Shown: positions 16,406-28,130 of the stretch, piece after piece
Layout of the letters: each line of letters begins with the position of its first letter
How positions within the stretch are numbered: position 1 is the first letter of the stretch
Source: Streptomyces sp. 840.1
Lineage (GTDB): Bacteria > Actinomycetota > Actinomycetes > Streptomycetales > Streptomycetaceae
Reading direction: 5' to 3'
DNA length: 64,000 bases
Assembly: GCF_003751445.1 (NCBI RefSeq)
Contig: NZ_RJUU01000003.1
Location: 1,178,001 to 1,242,000, forward strand
Made by a program: the position numbers and the translations under genes
Notes under the pieces: model-generated
Seen by the model: only the letters and a program-made list of their open reading frames with translations
What the model was told of the DNA's origin: nothing
The model's database searches: none

Positions 16406-17626
16406 TCAGGGGATGAACGCGATGTCGGGGTAGCGCGGGGACGGCCCGGACAGCAGGTGGTCGTCCCTGCCGCGCAGGTGGAGGTCGAAGAACGCGCGCA
16501 GATAGGCGCGTTGGGCGGCGACGGCCCGGCCGGCGTCGATCGTCCCGATGGAGTCGGTGAGGGCCGCGACCGCCTCCGGCGGCAGCGGGAGCGCCTTTTC
16601 CAGCTGCTGCCCCAGCGGGGACATGTCCGTGTAGGTCTGGTGGGCGGAGTCGTGCAGCCGCAGTTCGAGCCGCCAGCCGCGCAGGTGCGACCAGAAGGTC
16701 GCCCAGGACGGGTCGTTGTGGCGTCCGTGGGTGGAATTGCTCATCAGCAGGAACGGGCGGTCGAGCCCGGTGTCCTTGACCGTCCCGTTGACGCTGCCGT
16801 CCAGATCGGCGCCGGCGAGGATGCGGCGGTCCCGCGCCATGGCTCCCGCCGCCGTGTCGCCGCCGATCGAATGCCCGAACATGCCGATCCTGGACAGATC
16901 GAGGGAGCCGCGCAGGCCGTGGGGCAGCCGGCGGCCCCCGGCGTCGGGGTTCCTTCCGGCGTTCAGCCGTTCCAGTTCGTTCAGGACGAACCGGGTGTCG
17001 GTCTCGCGGACCCGCAGCGCCTTGAGCGGGTCAGGGTCCGGGCCCACCTCCACCCTGCCGCCGGGGAACTCCACGATCGAGGCCTCATGGGTGTGGTCGA
17101 TCGTCACCACCACGTACCCGTGAGCGGCCAGGTCCTCGACCAGCGCGGTGCCCATGGCGCGCATCGTGTTGAGCCCCGGGGAGAAGAGCACCACGGGAGC
17201 GCCGCGGCGACGCACCGCCACGGGGGCGCCCTGCCACGCGTGCGTCACCGGGAAGTCGACGTCGTCCATCGACGTCATGAGCTTCTGGGCGACCTGCCGG
17301 CCGTACAGGGCCGTCGACACCGACGGGAGCCAGGGGGCGCGCCTGCGGCCGTGGGTGTCCGACGCCGGGTACCACACGCTGATCATGAGTTCGCGGGGCG
17401 AGGCGGGTGAGACCCACGGGTCCCGGCGCGAGCGGTCGATCAGATGGAGCGAGGTGGTTCCGATCCGCCGCGGACCGGTCGGCGCCGGCAGTGTGAGCCG
17501 CACCCGGCCGGGACCGGTCTCCTCGGCCGGAGCGGCGCCTGCCGCCCGTACCGTCCCCGTGGTGGCGAGCACCAGCCCCGCCGTCCCGGCCGCGGCGAGC
17601 ACCGACCGACGCGTTATGTCCCTCAT
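16406..17626 (-). CDS. Tat-exported alpha/beta-hydrolase, probable siderophore-locus esterase
   Basis: 406 aa. Start ATG at 17626 behind GTGAGGG. The N-terminus is a twin-arginine signal (TRRSVLAAAGTAG and a hydrophobic stretch ending near VRAAGA). The body resembles platelet-activating-factor acetylhydrolase-type hydrolases: VVLFSPGLNTMRAMG (oxyanion region), VVVTIDHTHEAS, nucleophile elbow GMFGHSIGGDTAA and a late His in HDSAHQTYTD. Coelichelin-type loci also carry an esterase next to the MbtH gene, so it may hydrolyse the siderophore or its ester or lactone forms. The Tat signal would place it outside the membrane. It follows mbtH on the same strand, but a strong terminator (17790-17828) separates them, so it probably has its own promoter. 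Confidence 0.82.
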   Translation of the reverse strand: MRDITRRSVLAAAGTAGLVLATTGTVRAAGAAPAEETGPGRVRLTLPAPTGPRRIGTTSLHLIDRSRRDPWVSPASPRELMISVWYPASDTHGRRRAPWLPSVSTALYGRQVAQKLMTSMDDVDFPVTHAWQGAPVAVRRRGAPVVLFSPGLNTMRAMGTALVEDLAAHGYVVVTIDHTHEASIVEFPGGRVEVGPDPDPLKALRVRETDTRFVLNELERLNAGRNPDAGGRRLPHGLRGSLDLSRIGMFGHSIGGDTAAGAMARDRRILAGADLDGSVNGTVKDTGLDRPFLLMSNSTHGRHNDPSWATFWSHLRGWRLELRLHDSAHQTYTDMSPLGQQLEKALPLPPEAVAALTDSIGTIDAGRAVAAQRAYLRAFFDLHLRGRDDHLLSGPSPRYPDIAFIP

Positions 17627-17789
17627 CCGGATCCCTCACCTGCGCTCGACGACTGATTGACCGCCCAGCGAGAATGACACCCCCCGCCGCGACGGCGACA
17701 GGCCTCGGGCGCGACGTCAGGGTGAGTACAGGGTCATCCCCGACCCGGCCTCCGGGCCAGGACCACCACCGCACCGGACGCGCACACGC

Positions 17790-17828
17790 CGCCGCCCCTC
17801 GATGAGAAGGTCTCGGCGAGGGGCGGCG
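17790..17828. terminator. Terminator after the MbtH gene
   Basis: Perfect 12-bp arms CGCCGCCCCTCG (17790-17801) and CGAGGGGCGGCG (17817-17828) around a 15-nt loop, starting 13 bp after the MbtH stop on the minus strand. It ends the monooxygenase-binding protein-NRPS-mbtH transcript. Confidence 0.85.
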
Positions 17829-17840
17829 TCGTACTGCCGG

Positions 17841-18050
17841 TCAGCCCTGGAGGGCGACCAGGCTCGCGGGTCGCAGGTCCGTCCAGTTCGCCTCCACGTG
17901 GGCGAGGCAGGCTTCGCGGGTGTCCGCGCCGAATGCGGTCCGCCAGCCGGCGGGGACCTCGGCGAAGGCGGGCCACAGCGAGTGCTGGTTCTCGTCGTTG
18001 ACCAGGACCAGGAAGGTGCCCTGCGGGTCCTCGAACGGGTTGGTCGTCAT
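17841..18050 (-). CDS. MbtH-family NRPS chaperone
   Basis: 69 aa, the usual family length. It has both signature blocks: [19 protein letters not shown] and [15 protein letters not shown]. MbtH proteins bind the N-terminal part of adenylation domains and are needed for their solubility or activity. The start ATG overlaps the NRPS stop as ATGA, so translation is coupled and the partner is almost certainly this NRPS. Confidence 0.96.
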   Translation of the reverse strand: MTTNPFEDPQGTFLVLVNDENQHSLWPAFAEVPAGWRTAFGADTREACLAHVEANWTDLRPASLVALQG

Positions 18051-21000
18051 GCGTTGTCACTCCTCTTGGACAGTGCGGTGAACAGCTCGGACAGCGGCTG
18101 CTCCGGATGGGCCGCCGCACGGTGCAGCAGCTCCAGGTAGGCGTCGGCCAGGCGCCGGGCCTCTGCGGTGCCCAGCAGATCGGTGGCGTGGATCAGCGCG
18201 CAGTGCACCGGTCCGTCGCCGCGCGGCTCGTAGAAACTGAGGGTCAGGTCGGCCCGGGTGACGCCGGTCGGTACGGCCGAGAGCGAGCCGATGCCGCCCT
18301 CCAGCTGTTCCGGGTCGGCCTGTTCGTGGTGGATGACCATGACCTGCGGGCCCCGGGGCGGGAGTCCGGCGGCCCGGACGACGGCGTCGAACGGGACGTC
18401 CTGCCGGTCCAGGGCGCTCAGCGTCGTCTCCCGTACCCGGGTCAGCAGTTCCGTGAAGGTGGGGTCGCCCGCCGTGCCGGTGCGCAGCACCACGGTGTTG
18501 AAGAAGCAGCCGACCAGATCGGCGAGCTGGTCGTCGGTGCGTCCGGCGACCATCGTGCCGATCGGCAGGTCGGTGCCCGCGCCGTGCCCGGTGAGCAGTG
18601 CGGCGAGCGCCGAGTGGAGCACCATGAACATGCTGGTGCCGGTGGCCCGCGCGAGGCGGTCCACGGCGGCGTGCAGCTCCTCGTCGAGGACGAAGCCGAC
18701 GTGGGCCCCGGGCCTGACGCTGCTGTCCGGTCCTGCCCGGTGCGGGCCGTCGGCGGGCAGGGCGAGCCGGTCCGGGAGCCCATCGAGTGTCCGGCGCCAG
18801 TAGGCGAGCTGCTGCCCGCCCCGGCTGTCCGGGTCCGCGGGGTCGCCCAGGACCTCGTGGGCCCAGTGCGCGTAGTCCGCGTAGCCGACCGGCAGCGGCT
18901 GCCAGCCGGGGGCGAGGCCCTGGGCACGGGCCGCGTGGGCGGTGACCAGGTCGCGCAGGAGCGGCACGACCGACCACTCGTCGACGGCGAGGTAGTGCAT
19001 GGTCAGCAGCAGCGCCTGGGCGCCGTCGGGTCCGGTGAGCAGATGCGCCCTGAGCGGCGCCTCGGCGCCCGGATCGGGTGCCGTGCCCGCGAGTTCGGCC
19101 AGCCGGGCGTCCAGGTCGGCGCACGGCTCCTCGGTCAGTACGGGCGCTGCGGCGGGCCGCTGGTACAGGACGCCGTCGCGTTCGGCGAAGGCGGTGCGCA
19201 GCGGCTCGTGCCGGGCCACCACATCGGCCAGGGCGGCGGCCAGCACCTCGGCGTCGAGCCCGCCTGCGGAGCGCAGCGTCAGCGCGTGGTCGACGCCCCG
19301 CGCGTCGCGGGAGGCCTGCCACTGCCAGTCCTGGACGGGCGCCGCCGGCGGTTCCCCGGCGCGCTGTACGGCCGGGCGCAGTGCGGGCCGCTCCGTGCCC
19401 GCACCCTCATGGGCGGTGGCCGCGCCCTCCAGCGCGCCGGCGATGCCGGCGACGGTGAGCGCGTCGAAGACGTCCCTGATGCTCAGCTCGACGCCGAACT
19501 CGGCGCGGATGCGGCCGAGCAGCCGCATCGAGGCCATGGAATGGCCGCCGAGCGCGAAGAAGCTGTCGTGCACGCCGACGTCGTCCAGCTTGAGGATCTC
19601 GCAGAACAGTGCGGCGATCCTGGCCTGGGCCGGGGTGGCCGGGCGGGCGTCGGTCGTCATCGCGGACCAGTCGGGCGCGGGCAGCGCCGCACGGTCCAGC
19701 TTGCCGTTGGGCGTGAGCGGCAGCGGGCCGTCCAGCGGCACCACCAGGGCCGGGACCATGTACTCGGGGAGCAGCCCGGCCATGTGGGCGCGCAGTTCCT
19801 GCGGGTCGGGTTCGCCGGACTCGGGCACCGCGTAGGCGATCAGCCGGACGATGTCGCCGTCCCGGTCGGGGACCACCGCGGCCTGGGCGACGCCGGGGTG
19901 TCCGGCGAGCGCCGCCTCGATCTCGCCCAGCTCGATGCGGAAGCCGCGCACCTTCACCTGGGTGTCGGCCCGGCCGAGGAAGTCGAGGTTGCCGTCGCGG
20001 CGCCGTCGGGCGCGGTCGCCGGTGCGGTACATCCGGCTGCCGGGCGCCCCGAAGGGATCGGCGACGAACCGCTCCGAGGTGAGGGCCTGCTTGCCGAGGT
20101 AGCCCCGGGCGAGCCCGCGCCCGGCGACGTACAGCTCGCCCACCACACCCGGCGGTACGGGCCGCAGCCGCTCGTCGAGCACGTAGGCCCGGGTGTTGGG
20201 GTCGGGGCGGCCGATGGGCACCCGGCCGGCGGGGGCGCCGCCGTGCTCGCGGGCGCTCCACAACGTCGAGTTGACCGTCGCCTCGGTGAGCCCGTAGGCG
20301 CAGATCAGGTCGGCGGTGGCGCCGAAGCGGTCGAAGAGGTCCGGCGGCACCGTCTCGGTGCCGACCAGCACGGTCGATCCTGCGGGCAGTTCGCAGCCGG
20401 GCGGGAGGGCCGATACCAGGGACGGCGGCAGGATCATGTGGGTGATCCGCCGGTCCGCGAGGAAGTCGGTCAGCGCCGGTCCCGCGACCCGGGCCTCGTC
20501 GGTGATGAGGACGAGGCTGCCGCCGTGGCACAGCGCCATGGCGAGTTCGAAGACGAAGACGTCGAAGCCGGTGGAGGCGAACTGGAGCACCCGGCTGTCG
20601 CGCCGCAGGTTCATCCGGTCGACGGCGGTGGCCACGAGGGAGGAGATCCCCTCGTGGGGAACGATCACGCCCTTGGGGCGGCCGGTCGAGCCGGAGGTGT
20701 AGATCACGTACGCGGCCTGGTCCAGGCCTGCGGGCCCGCCGGGTCCGGCGGCCGGGGCCGGCTCCCGCAGTGCCTCGGCGGTGTCCGGCGCGTCCAGCAG
20801 GACGACCGGGACGCCCGCCGCGTCGGGGATCTTCCCCGCGACGGTCTCGGTGCCGACGACCAGGGCCGCCCCCGAGTCCTCGATCATGTAGGAGAGCCGG
20901 TCCCCCGGGTGGATCAGGTCGAGCGGCAGGAAGGCCGCGCCCAGCTTCATCGCGGCGAGCACGGTGGCGATCATGTCCACGGACCGGGGAACGGCGACGC

Positions 21001-24000
21001 CGACCACGCTCTCGGCGCCGACGCCGTGCGCGGCGAGCAGCCGGGCGATGCGGCGGGCCCGGTCGTCGAGCTCGGCGTACGTCACCGAGCGGGACCGGTC
21101 CACCACGGCCACGGCGTCGGGCCGTTCGGTGAGCCTGCGGGCGAACAGTGCGGGCAGGGACTCCTCCTCGACCTCGCGCGCGGTGTCGTTGAAGCCCTCC
21201 AGGACGGTGTGCCGCTCCTGGCCGGAGAGGATCTCCGCCCGGGACAGCGGCTGTCCGGGCTCGGCGACGAGCGCGGCGACCAGGGTGCGCAGCCGCTCAC
21301 CGATGGCCTCGGCGGTCTCCCGGTCGAACAGCTCGGTGGCGAATTCGAGCCGGCAGCCGAGCGATCCGGGGCCGCCGTCCCGCGCGGTGTGCTCGGTGAA
21401 GCTGAACACCAGGTCGAACTTGGCGGAGCGGATCCGGAACGGCACGAACTCCACGTCCAGGCCCGGCAGTCCGAGTTCGTCGCCGGTGCGGGCGTGGTAG
21501 CCGACCATCACCTGGAAGAGCGGGTTGCGGGAGAGCGAGCGGGTCGGGTTGAGGGCCTCCACGACCGATTCGAAGGGCACGTCGGCGTGCGAGAACGCCG
21601 CCAGGTCGGTGTCACGGACCCGGGTGAGGAGTTCGGTGAAGCTGGGGTCGCCGCCGAGGTCGGTGCGCAGTACCAGGGTGTTGACGAAGAAGCCGACCAG
21701 TTCGTCCAGTGCCTCGTCACCGCGCCCCGCGATGGGCGAGCCGAGCGGGATGTCCGTCCCGGCGCCCATGCGGTGCAGCAGCGCGGCCACGGCCGCGTGC
21801 ACCACCATGAACATGCTGGCGCCGGTCTCCCGGGCGAGCCACTTCAGTCCGGCGTGCACCGGGGCGTCGAAGGCGATGTCGAGTTCGGCGCCGGAGAACG
21901 CCGGGCGGGCGGGCCTGGCCCGGTCGGTGGGCAGTTCGAGCTCTTCCGGGGCACCGGCCAGGGCCGTACGCCAGTGGTCCAGCTGCCGGGCGGCCAGGCT
22001 GGTCCCGTCGGCGGGGTCGCCCAGCAGCCGGTCCTGCCACAGCGCGTAGTCGGCGTACTGGACGGGCAGCGGCTCCCAGTCGGGCGCCCCGCCTGCGAGG
22101 CGGGCCGCGTAGGCGGTGGCCAGGTCCCGCAGGAACGGCCGGTCGGACCATTCGTCGGTGGTGATGTGGTGCAGCAGCAGCACGACGACGTGGTCCTCGG
22201 GCGAGAGCTCCACGACCGTGACGCGCAGCAGCAGTTCGGCGGCGAGGTCGAAGGGCCGGTTGACGACCGTGTCGATGATGCCGGGTACCTCGTCCTCGGT
22301 GGCCCGCAGGCACTCCACCACCGGGTGCGCCTCGTCGGCGGGCAGCACCCGCTGGAACACCTGGCCGTCGGAGGCCGTGAAGAAGACCGTACGCAGGGCC
22401 TCATGACGTGCCGTCACATCGGCGAGCGCGGTGCGCCAGGCGGCCAGGTCCAGCGGGCCGCGCAGCCGCATGGCCAGCGAGAAGTTGTACGCGGCCGAGG
22501 TGCACTCGATCTGCTGGATGACCCACAGCCGCTGCTGGGCGTGGGACAGCGGCAGCCGGTCGGGCCGGTCGCCTGCGGTCAGCGCCGGTCGGGCGGCGCC
22601 GTCGGTACGGGCGGCGCGGGCCACCAGTTCCGCGACGGTCGGTGCCTCGAAGAGGTCGCGGATCGCCAGTTCGGCGTCGAGCGCGGTACGGGCCCGGCTG
22701 ACCAGCCGGGTGGCCAGCAGCGAGTGCCCGCCCAGGTCGAAGAAGTCGCTGTCGATGTCCACACTACCGGCCGGCAGTCCGAGCACCTCCGCGAACAGGG
22801 CGCAGAGCGTCTCCTCGCGCGGGTCGCGCGGGGCGCGGCCGTTGCCCGTACCGGCGAGGTCGGGTGCGGGCAGCGCCCGGACGTCCAGCTTGCCGTTGAC
22901 GGTCAGGGGCAGCGTGCCCAGGGTGACGAGGGCTGCGGGGACCATGTAGTCCGGCAGCCGCGTCTTCAGGTGCTCGCGCAGCCGGCGGATCAGCGTGCTG
23001 TCGGCCCCGGGACCGTCCTCGGAGCGCGCGCCCTCCTCCGGCACCACGTAGCCGACCAGGCGCTTGGTGCCCGATCGCTCCGACACGACGACCGCCGCGT
23101 GCGCGACCTCGGGGTGCGTGGACAGGGCCGTGGAGATCTCGCCCAGCTCGATGCGGTAGCCGCGGATCTTCACCTGGTCGTCGGTGCGGCCGAGGAAGTC
23201 GATGAGCCCGTCGGGGCGTTGGCGCACCAGGTCGCCGGTGCGGTACATGCGCTCACCCGGTGCGCCGAACGGGTCGGCGACGAACCGCTCGGCCGTCAGC
23301 GCGGTCCGGTCGTGGTAGCCGCGGGCCAGGCCCGTGCCGGCGATGTACAGCTCGCCGGGGCTGCCCGGCGGGACGGGGCGCAGCATCGGGTCCAGGATGT
23401 GGGCGCGGGTGCCCCGGATCGGTACCCCGACCGTGGAGGTCGTGCTGTCGGCGGTGGAGGCGCCGAGCGTGTTGATCGTGTACTCGGTCGGCCCGTAGAG
23501 GTTGTAGCCGTAGACGCCCTCGGTGCGGCGCAGCCGGGTCCAGACGGTGTCGGGGACGGCTTCGCCGCCGAGCAGGACCAGTGCGGGCCGGTGCTTGCCG
23601 GCGGCCTCGTCGCGGTCGAGGAGGCCCTCCTCGATGAGGAGCTGGGCGTAGGTGGGGGTCACGTTGACCACGTCGATGCGGTGGCTGTCGCAGTACGCGA
23701 CCAGCGCCTCGGCGTCGCGGCGCAGTTCCTCGTCGCAGACGTGGACCTCATGGCCCTCGACCAGCCACAGCAGTTCCTCCCAGGACATGTCGAAGGCGAA
23801 GGACACGGTGTGCGCGATGCGCAGCCGCCGTCCGCCCGCCGAGGCGATGGCCGGGTCGAAGATCTCCTTCTGGTGGTTGAACTGCATGTTCGTCAGCCCG
23901 CGGTACGGGGTGACGACGCCCTTGGGGCGGCCGGTGGAGCCCGAGGTGTAGATGACGTACGCGGGGTGGTCGAGGCGGCCCGGCACCCCGTGCGCGAACG

Positions 24001-27000
24001 CGGGCCGCTCGGCGTCGGTGACCTCGCCTCCCGGCAGCGCGGCCAGTTCGGCGGCCACGGCCGCCTCGTCCAGCAGGAGTTCGGGTGCGGCGGGTCCGTC
24101 CGCGTCGCGCAATGACGGGGCGACGGCGGTGGTGGACAGCAGGCACAGCGGTCCGCTGTCACGCGCCATCAGGCGCAGCCGGTCGGCGGGGTGGTCCAGG
24201 TCGAGGGGAAGGTAGGCGGCGCCGGTGCGCAGTACGGCGAAGAGCGCGGCCACCATCTCGGTGGAGCGCGGCAGCGCGAGCGCCACGACCTTCTCCGGTC
24301 CGGCGCCCCGGGCGAGCAGCAGCCGGGCGAGCCGGTTGACGCGGGCGTCCAGCTCGGCGTACGTGAGGGTCTGCTCGCCGAAGACGAGCGCCACCGCGTC
24401 CGGGGTGCGGGCGACCTGGGCGGCCAGCAGATCGGCGACCGTCTCGTCGGGCACCGGCTCGCGGCCGGTGAGCTGTGCGGCGGCGATGGCGGCCCGCTCG
24501 GCGGGCAGCAGCAGGTCGACACCCGCGGTGCGGGCCGGGGCCCCGGCGTCGAGGGCCTCGGTGAGCCGGCCGAGCACCTCGGTGAACCGGTCGAGGATGG
24601 TGGTCGCGGCCTCGGCGCCGAACAGGTCCGGCCGGGCGGCCAGGGTGATCCGCAGCCGGCTGCCGGGGGTGACGATCAGCGTGAGCGGGAAGTGCGTGCC
24701 GTCCACGTTGGACATGGCGGTGATGCCGTGGAGCCGCCGCAGTTCGGCCGCGCGGTCCTCGCCGTCGGCCGAGCGCAGGACGAACAGGGTGTCGAACAGC
24801 CGGCGGTGTCCGGTCTCCTGCTGGAGGGCGCCGAGCCCGACGTACTCGTACGGCATGACGGCGGCGCGCTCGGACTGCATCCGGCGCAGCAGGCCGAGGA
24901 GCGGCTCGTCCGGGGTGAAGGCGACGCGGGCCGGGATGGTGTTGAGGAACATCCCGATGATTCCGGCCGCGTCCGGTACGTCCGCGGGCCGTCCGGCGAC
25001 GGCGGTGCCGAAGGCGACGTCGGCGCGGCCGGTCATCGCGGAGAGCACCAGGGCCCAGGCCGCGTTCAGCACGGTGTTCAGGGTGAGCCCGTGGCGGCGG
25101 GCCGCGGTCCGCAGCAGTTCGCTGGTCTCCGGGCCGAGCACGGTGTCGTAATCGGCCGGGATGACCGGGCCGGTGTCGCGCCCGGACGGGGCGAGCAGCG
25201 TCGGCTCGTCGAAGCCGGAGAGCGACCGGCGCCAGGCCTCCAGCGCGGCGCCTGTGTCCTGCTCGTCCAGCCAGCCGAGGTAGTCGCGGTAGGAGCCGGG
25301 CAACGGGAGCCCGGTGGCGTCGCCGGCCCGCTCGTAGAGCGTGAACAGCTCCTCCAGGAACAGCCACGCGGACCAGCCGTCCCACAGGATGAGGTGGTGG
25401 GTGATCACGAGCCGGTCCCGGCCGTCCCCGAGCCGGATGAGGAGCAGCCGGCACAGCGGGGGCGCGGACAGGTCGAAGCGCTGCCGCCGGTCGGCGGCCA
25501 GCAGCTCCCGGACCCGGCTGTGCTGCTGCGCTGCGGGCAGCCCGGAGAGGTCCGCCTCGACGAGCGGGACCTCGGCGCCGTCCACGATGAACTGGACGGG
25601 GCGGGGCAGCCCGTCGGCGGTGAACCCGGCCCGCAGGCCGGTGTTGCGGGCCAGCAGCGCCCGGCAGGCGGCGCGCAGCCGGTCGGGGTCGACGCGGCGG
25701 TCGAAGTCCAGGGTCTCCTGGGAGAGGTAGACGTCGAGCGCCTCGCCCGCGTCGTAGGTGGCGTGGAAGTACATGCCCTCCTGGAGCGGGGAGAGCGGCC
25801 AGATGTCGTCGACCGGGAACCCGGCGGTGGCGGCGACGCGGTCGGTCTCCTGCCCCGAGAGCACCAGGCCGCCCAGCGGCGCGGGCCGGTCCGGCTCCGG
25901 CTCGGGGCCGGCTGCGGAGGTCAGCTGGGCGAGCAGGGCCCGCAGGGCGGGGTCCACGTCGGCGCCGGACTGCTCCTGGAGGGCCAGTACGGCCTGGAGT
26001 GCGGCGGCGGCCTGTCCGGCCTCGGCCGCGGGCACGGTCACGGCTTCGGCGGGGGCGGGGGCGGCCGGTTCGGCGGCGGAGGGGGCGGAGGGCTCGGACG
26101 GAGCGGAGGGGCCGGGTGCCGCGGTGCGCGCGACGGCGGCCAGGGCGGCCGGGGTCCGGCTCTCGAACACGTCGCGGGGGCCGATCACCAGACCCCGGGC
26201 GCGGGCCCGGGTGGCGACGGCGATCGAGCTGAGGCTGTCGCCGCCGATGACGAAGAAGTCGTCGTCCACGCCGATCCCGGGCATGCCGAGCACCTCGGTG
26301 AAGATCTCGCACAGGGCGCTCTCGCGCTCGTCGCGCGGGGCCCGGCCGCCGCTACGGGGGGCGGGCGCGGCGGCCGGCAGGGCGTTCCGGTCGAGCTTGC
26401 CGTTGGGCGTCAGCGGCAGGGTGTCCAGGGCCAAGACGGTGCCCGGCACCATGGGCGCGGGCAGCGCGTCGGCCAGCGCCGCGCGCAGGGCGTCGGTGTC
26501 CAGGACCGTGCCGGGTACGGGCACGGCGTAGCCGGCCAGCGCGCCGTCCCGGACGGTCACCGCCGCACGGGCGACGCCCGCCAGGGCGGTCAGGGCGGCC
26601 TCGATCTCGCCGAGTTCGATGCGGTTGCCCCGGATCTTGACCTGCCGGTCGGTGCGGCCGAGGTACTCGACGGCACCGTCGGCGCGGCGCCGCACCAGGT
26701 CTCCGGTGCGGTACATGCGCTCGCCCGGTCCGCCGAAGGGGTCGGCCACGAAGCGTTCGGCGGTGGTGCCCGGCCGGTCGTGGTACCCCCGCGCCAGTTG
26801 CACTCCGGCGAGGTAGAGCTCTCCCGGTACCCCGTCGGGGACCTGGCGCAGGTACGGGTCCAGTACGTGCAGCCGGGTGTTCCACACCGGGCGGCCGATG
26901 GGCACGGCCGGCCCCGGGCCGCCGTCGTGGACGTAGGCGAAGGAGGTCACGTCCACCGCCGCCTCGGTGGGTCCGTAGAGGTTGTGCAGCGGGACGGGGG

Positions 27001-28130
27001 CCCGCCCGGAGCGGGCCGTCAGCTCCGACCAGTGCGCGGCCTGGGCCCCGGTGAGGGCCTCGCCGCTGCAGAACACCCGCCGCAGGCTCGCCGCCCAGTC
27101 CGGGTGGTCGGCGGCGGAGTCCAGGGCCTGGGTGAAGGCGGCCAGCATGGACGGCACGAAGTGGAGCGTGGTGATCCGCCGGGTCCGGATCAGCCCGGCG
27201 AGGTAGCCGGGGTCGCGGTGCCCGCCGGGGCGGGCGAGTACGACGGTCGCGCCCTCCAGCAGGGGCCAGAAGAACTCCCACACGGAGACGTCGAAGGCGG
27301 CCGGGGTCTTCTGCAGGACCCGGTCGTCCGCGCCGAGCCCGTACTCCCCCTGCATCCACGCGAGCCGGTTGACGACGGCCCGGTGTGTGACGGCGACGCC
27401 CTTGGGGCGGCCGGTGGAGCCGGAGGTGTAGATCAGATAGGCCGGGTGGTCGGGTCCTGCGTGCCGCACGGGGGCCTCGGTGGCGGCCGCGACACCGTCG
27501 GGGTCCTTCCCGTCGTCGTCGTTCCCGTCGTCGATGAGCAGCAGGTCGGCGTCCGGTACGGCGGGCAGCCGTCCGGCCGCCCGCGCCGTGGTCACGACGG
27601 TGCGTGTGCCGGAGTCGGCGAGCACGAAGGCGACCCGCTCGGCGGGGTAGTCGAGGTCGACCGGCAGATAGCCGGCGCCGGTCTTCAGGACGCCCAGCAG
27701 CGCCACCATCAGTTCGGCCGAGCGGGGCACGGCCACCGCGATGTACTGCTCCGGCCCTGCCCCGCGCGACCGCAGCCGCCGGGCCAGCGCCTCGGCGCGC
27801 CGGTCGAGTTCGGCATAGGTCAGCGTGGTGTCCTCGAAGACCACGGCGGGGGCGTCCGGGGTACGGGCCGCCCGGTCGGCGAACAGCGAGGCGAGGGTGG
27901 CCCCGGGGACGGGCCGTGCGGTGGCGTTCAGCTCCGCGAGGTGCGCGTGCTCGCGCTCGGACAGCAGGCCGGTCCGGGCGACGGTGCGGCCGGGTTCGCA
28001 GACCAGGGTGCGCAGCAGTGCGGTGAACCGGTTGGCGAGGACGGCGACGGTGACCGGGTCGAAGCGGGCCGCGTCGTGCTTGAACCGCAGCAGCAGTGCG
28101 CCGTCGCCCGGCTCGACGACGAGCGCGAGG
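18047..28130 (-). CDS. Siderophore NRPS, downstream part (end of C2 to terminal C5)
   Basis: About 3,360 codons continuing the NRPS after a one-base frame break; the first in-frame start codon (GTG 27844) lies inside an adenylation domain, so it is not an independent gene. Order: end of C2, A2, T2, an Ala/Pro-rich linker, C3, A3, T3, C4, A4, T4 and a terminal C5. A3 core motifs [11 protein letters not shown] lie near 27425, 23950 and 20700; carrier serines (GGDSL, GGHSL, GGHSM) near 26240, 22730 and 19545. Specificity codes read by eye are A2 DVWHFSLVDK (serine), A3 DMENLGLINK (the code known for hydroxyornithine-type substrates) and A4 DVFILGAVNK (hydroxyornithine-like). There is no epimerase and no thioesterase. 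C3 has HHLILWDG (one extra residue), C4 HHITTDE, and C5 HYLAVDE without a normal N-terminal motif. The product is presumably released by C5. Confidence 0.93.

Noticed and set aside
18107..24115. 2,002-codon plus-strand ORF
   Set aside because: It is an antisense shadow of the NRPS, composed of Gly/Val/Asp/Arg runs without any domain motif.
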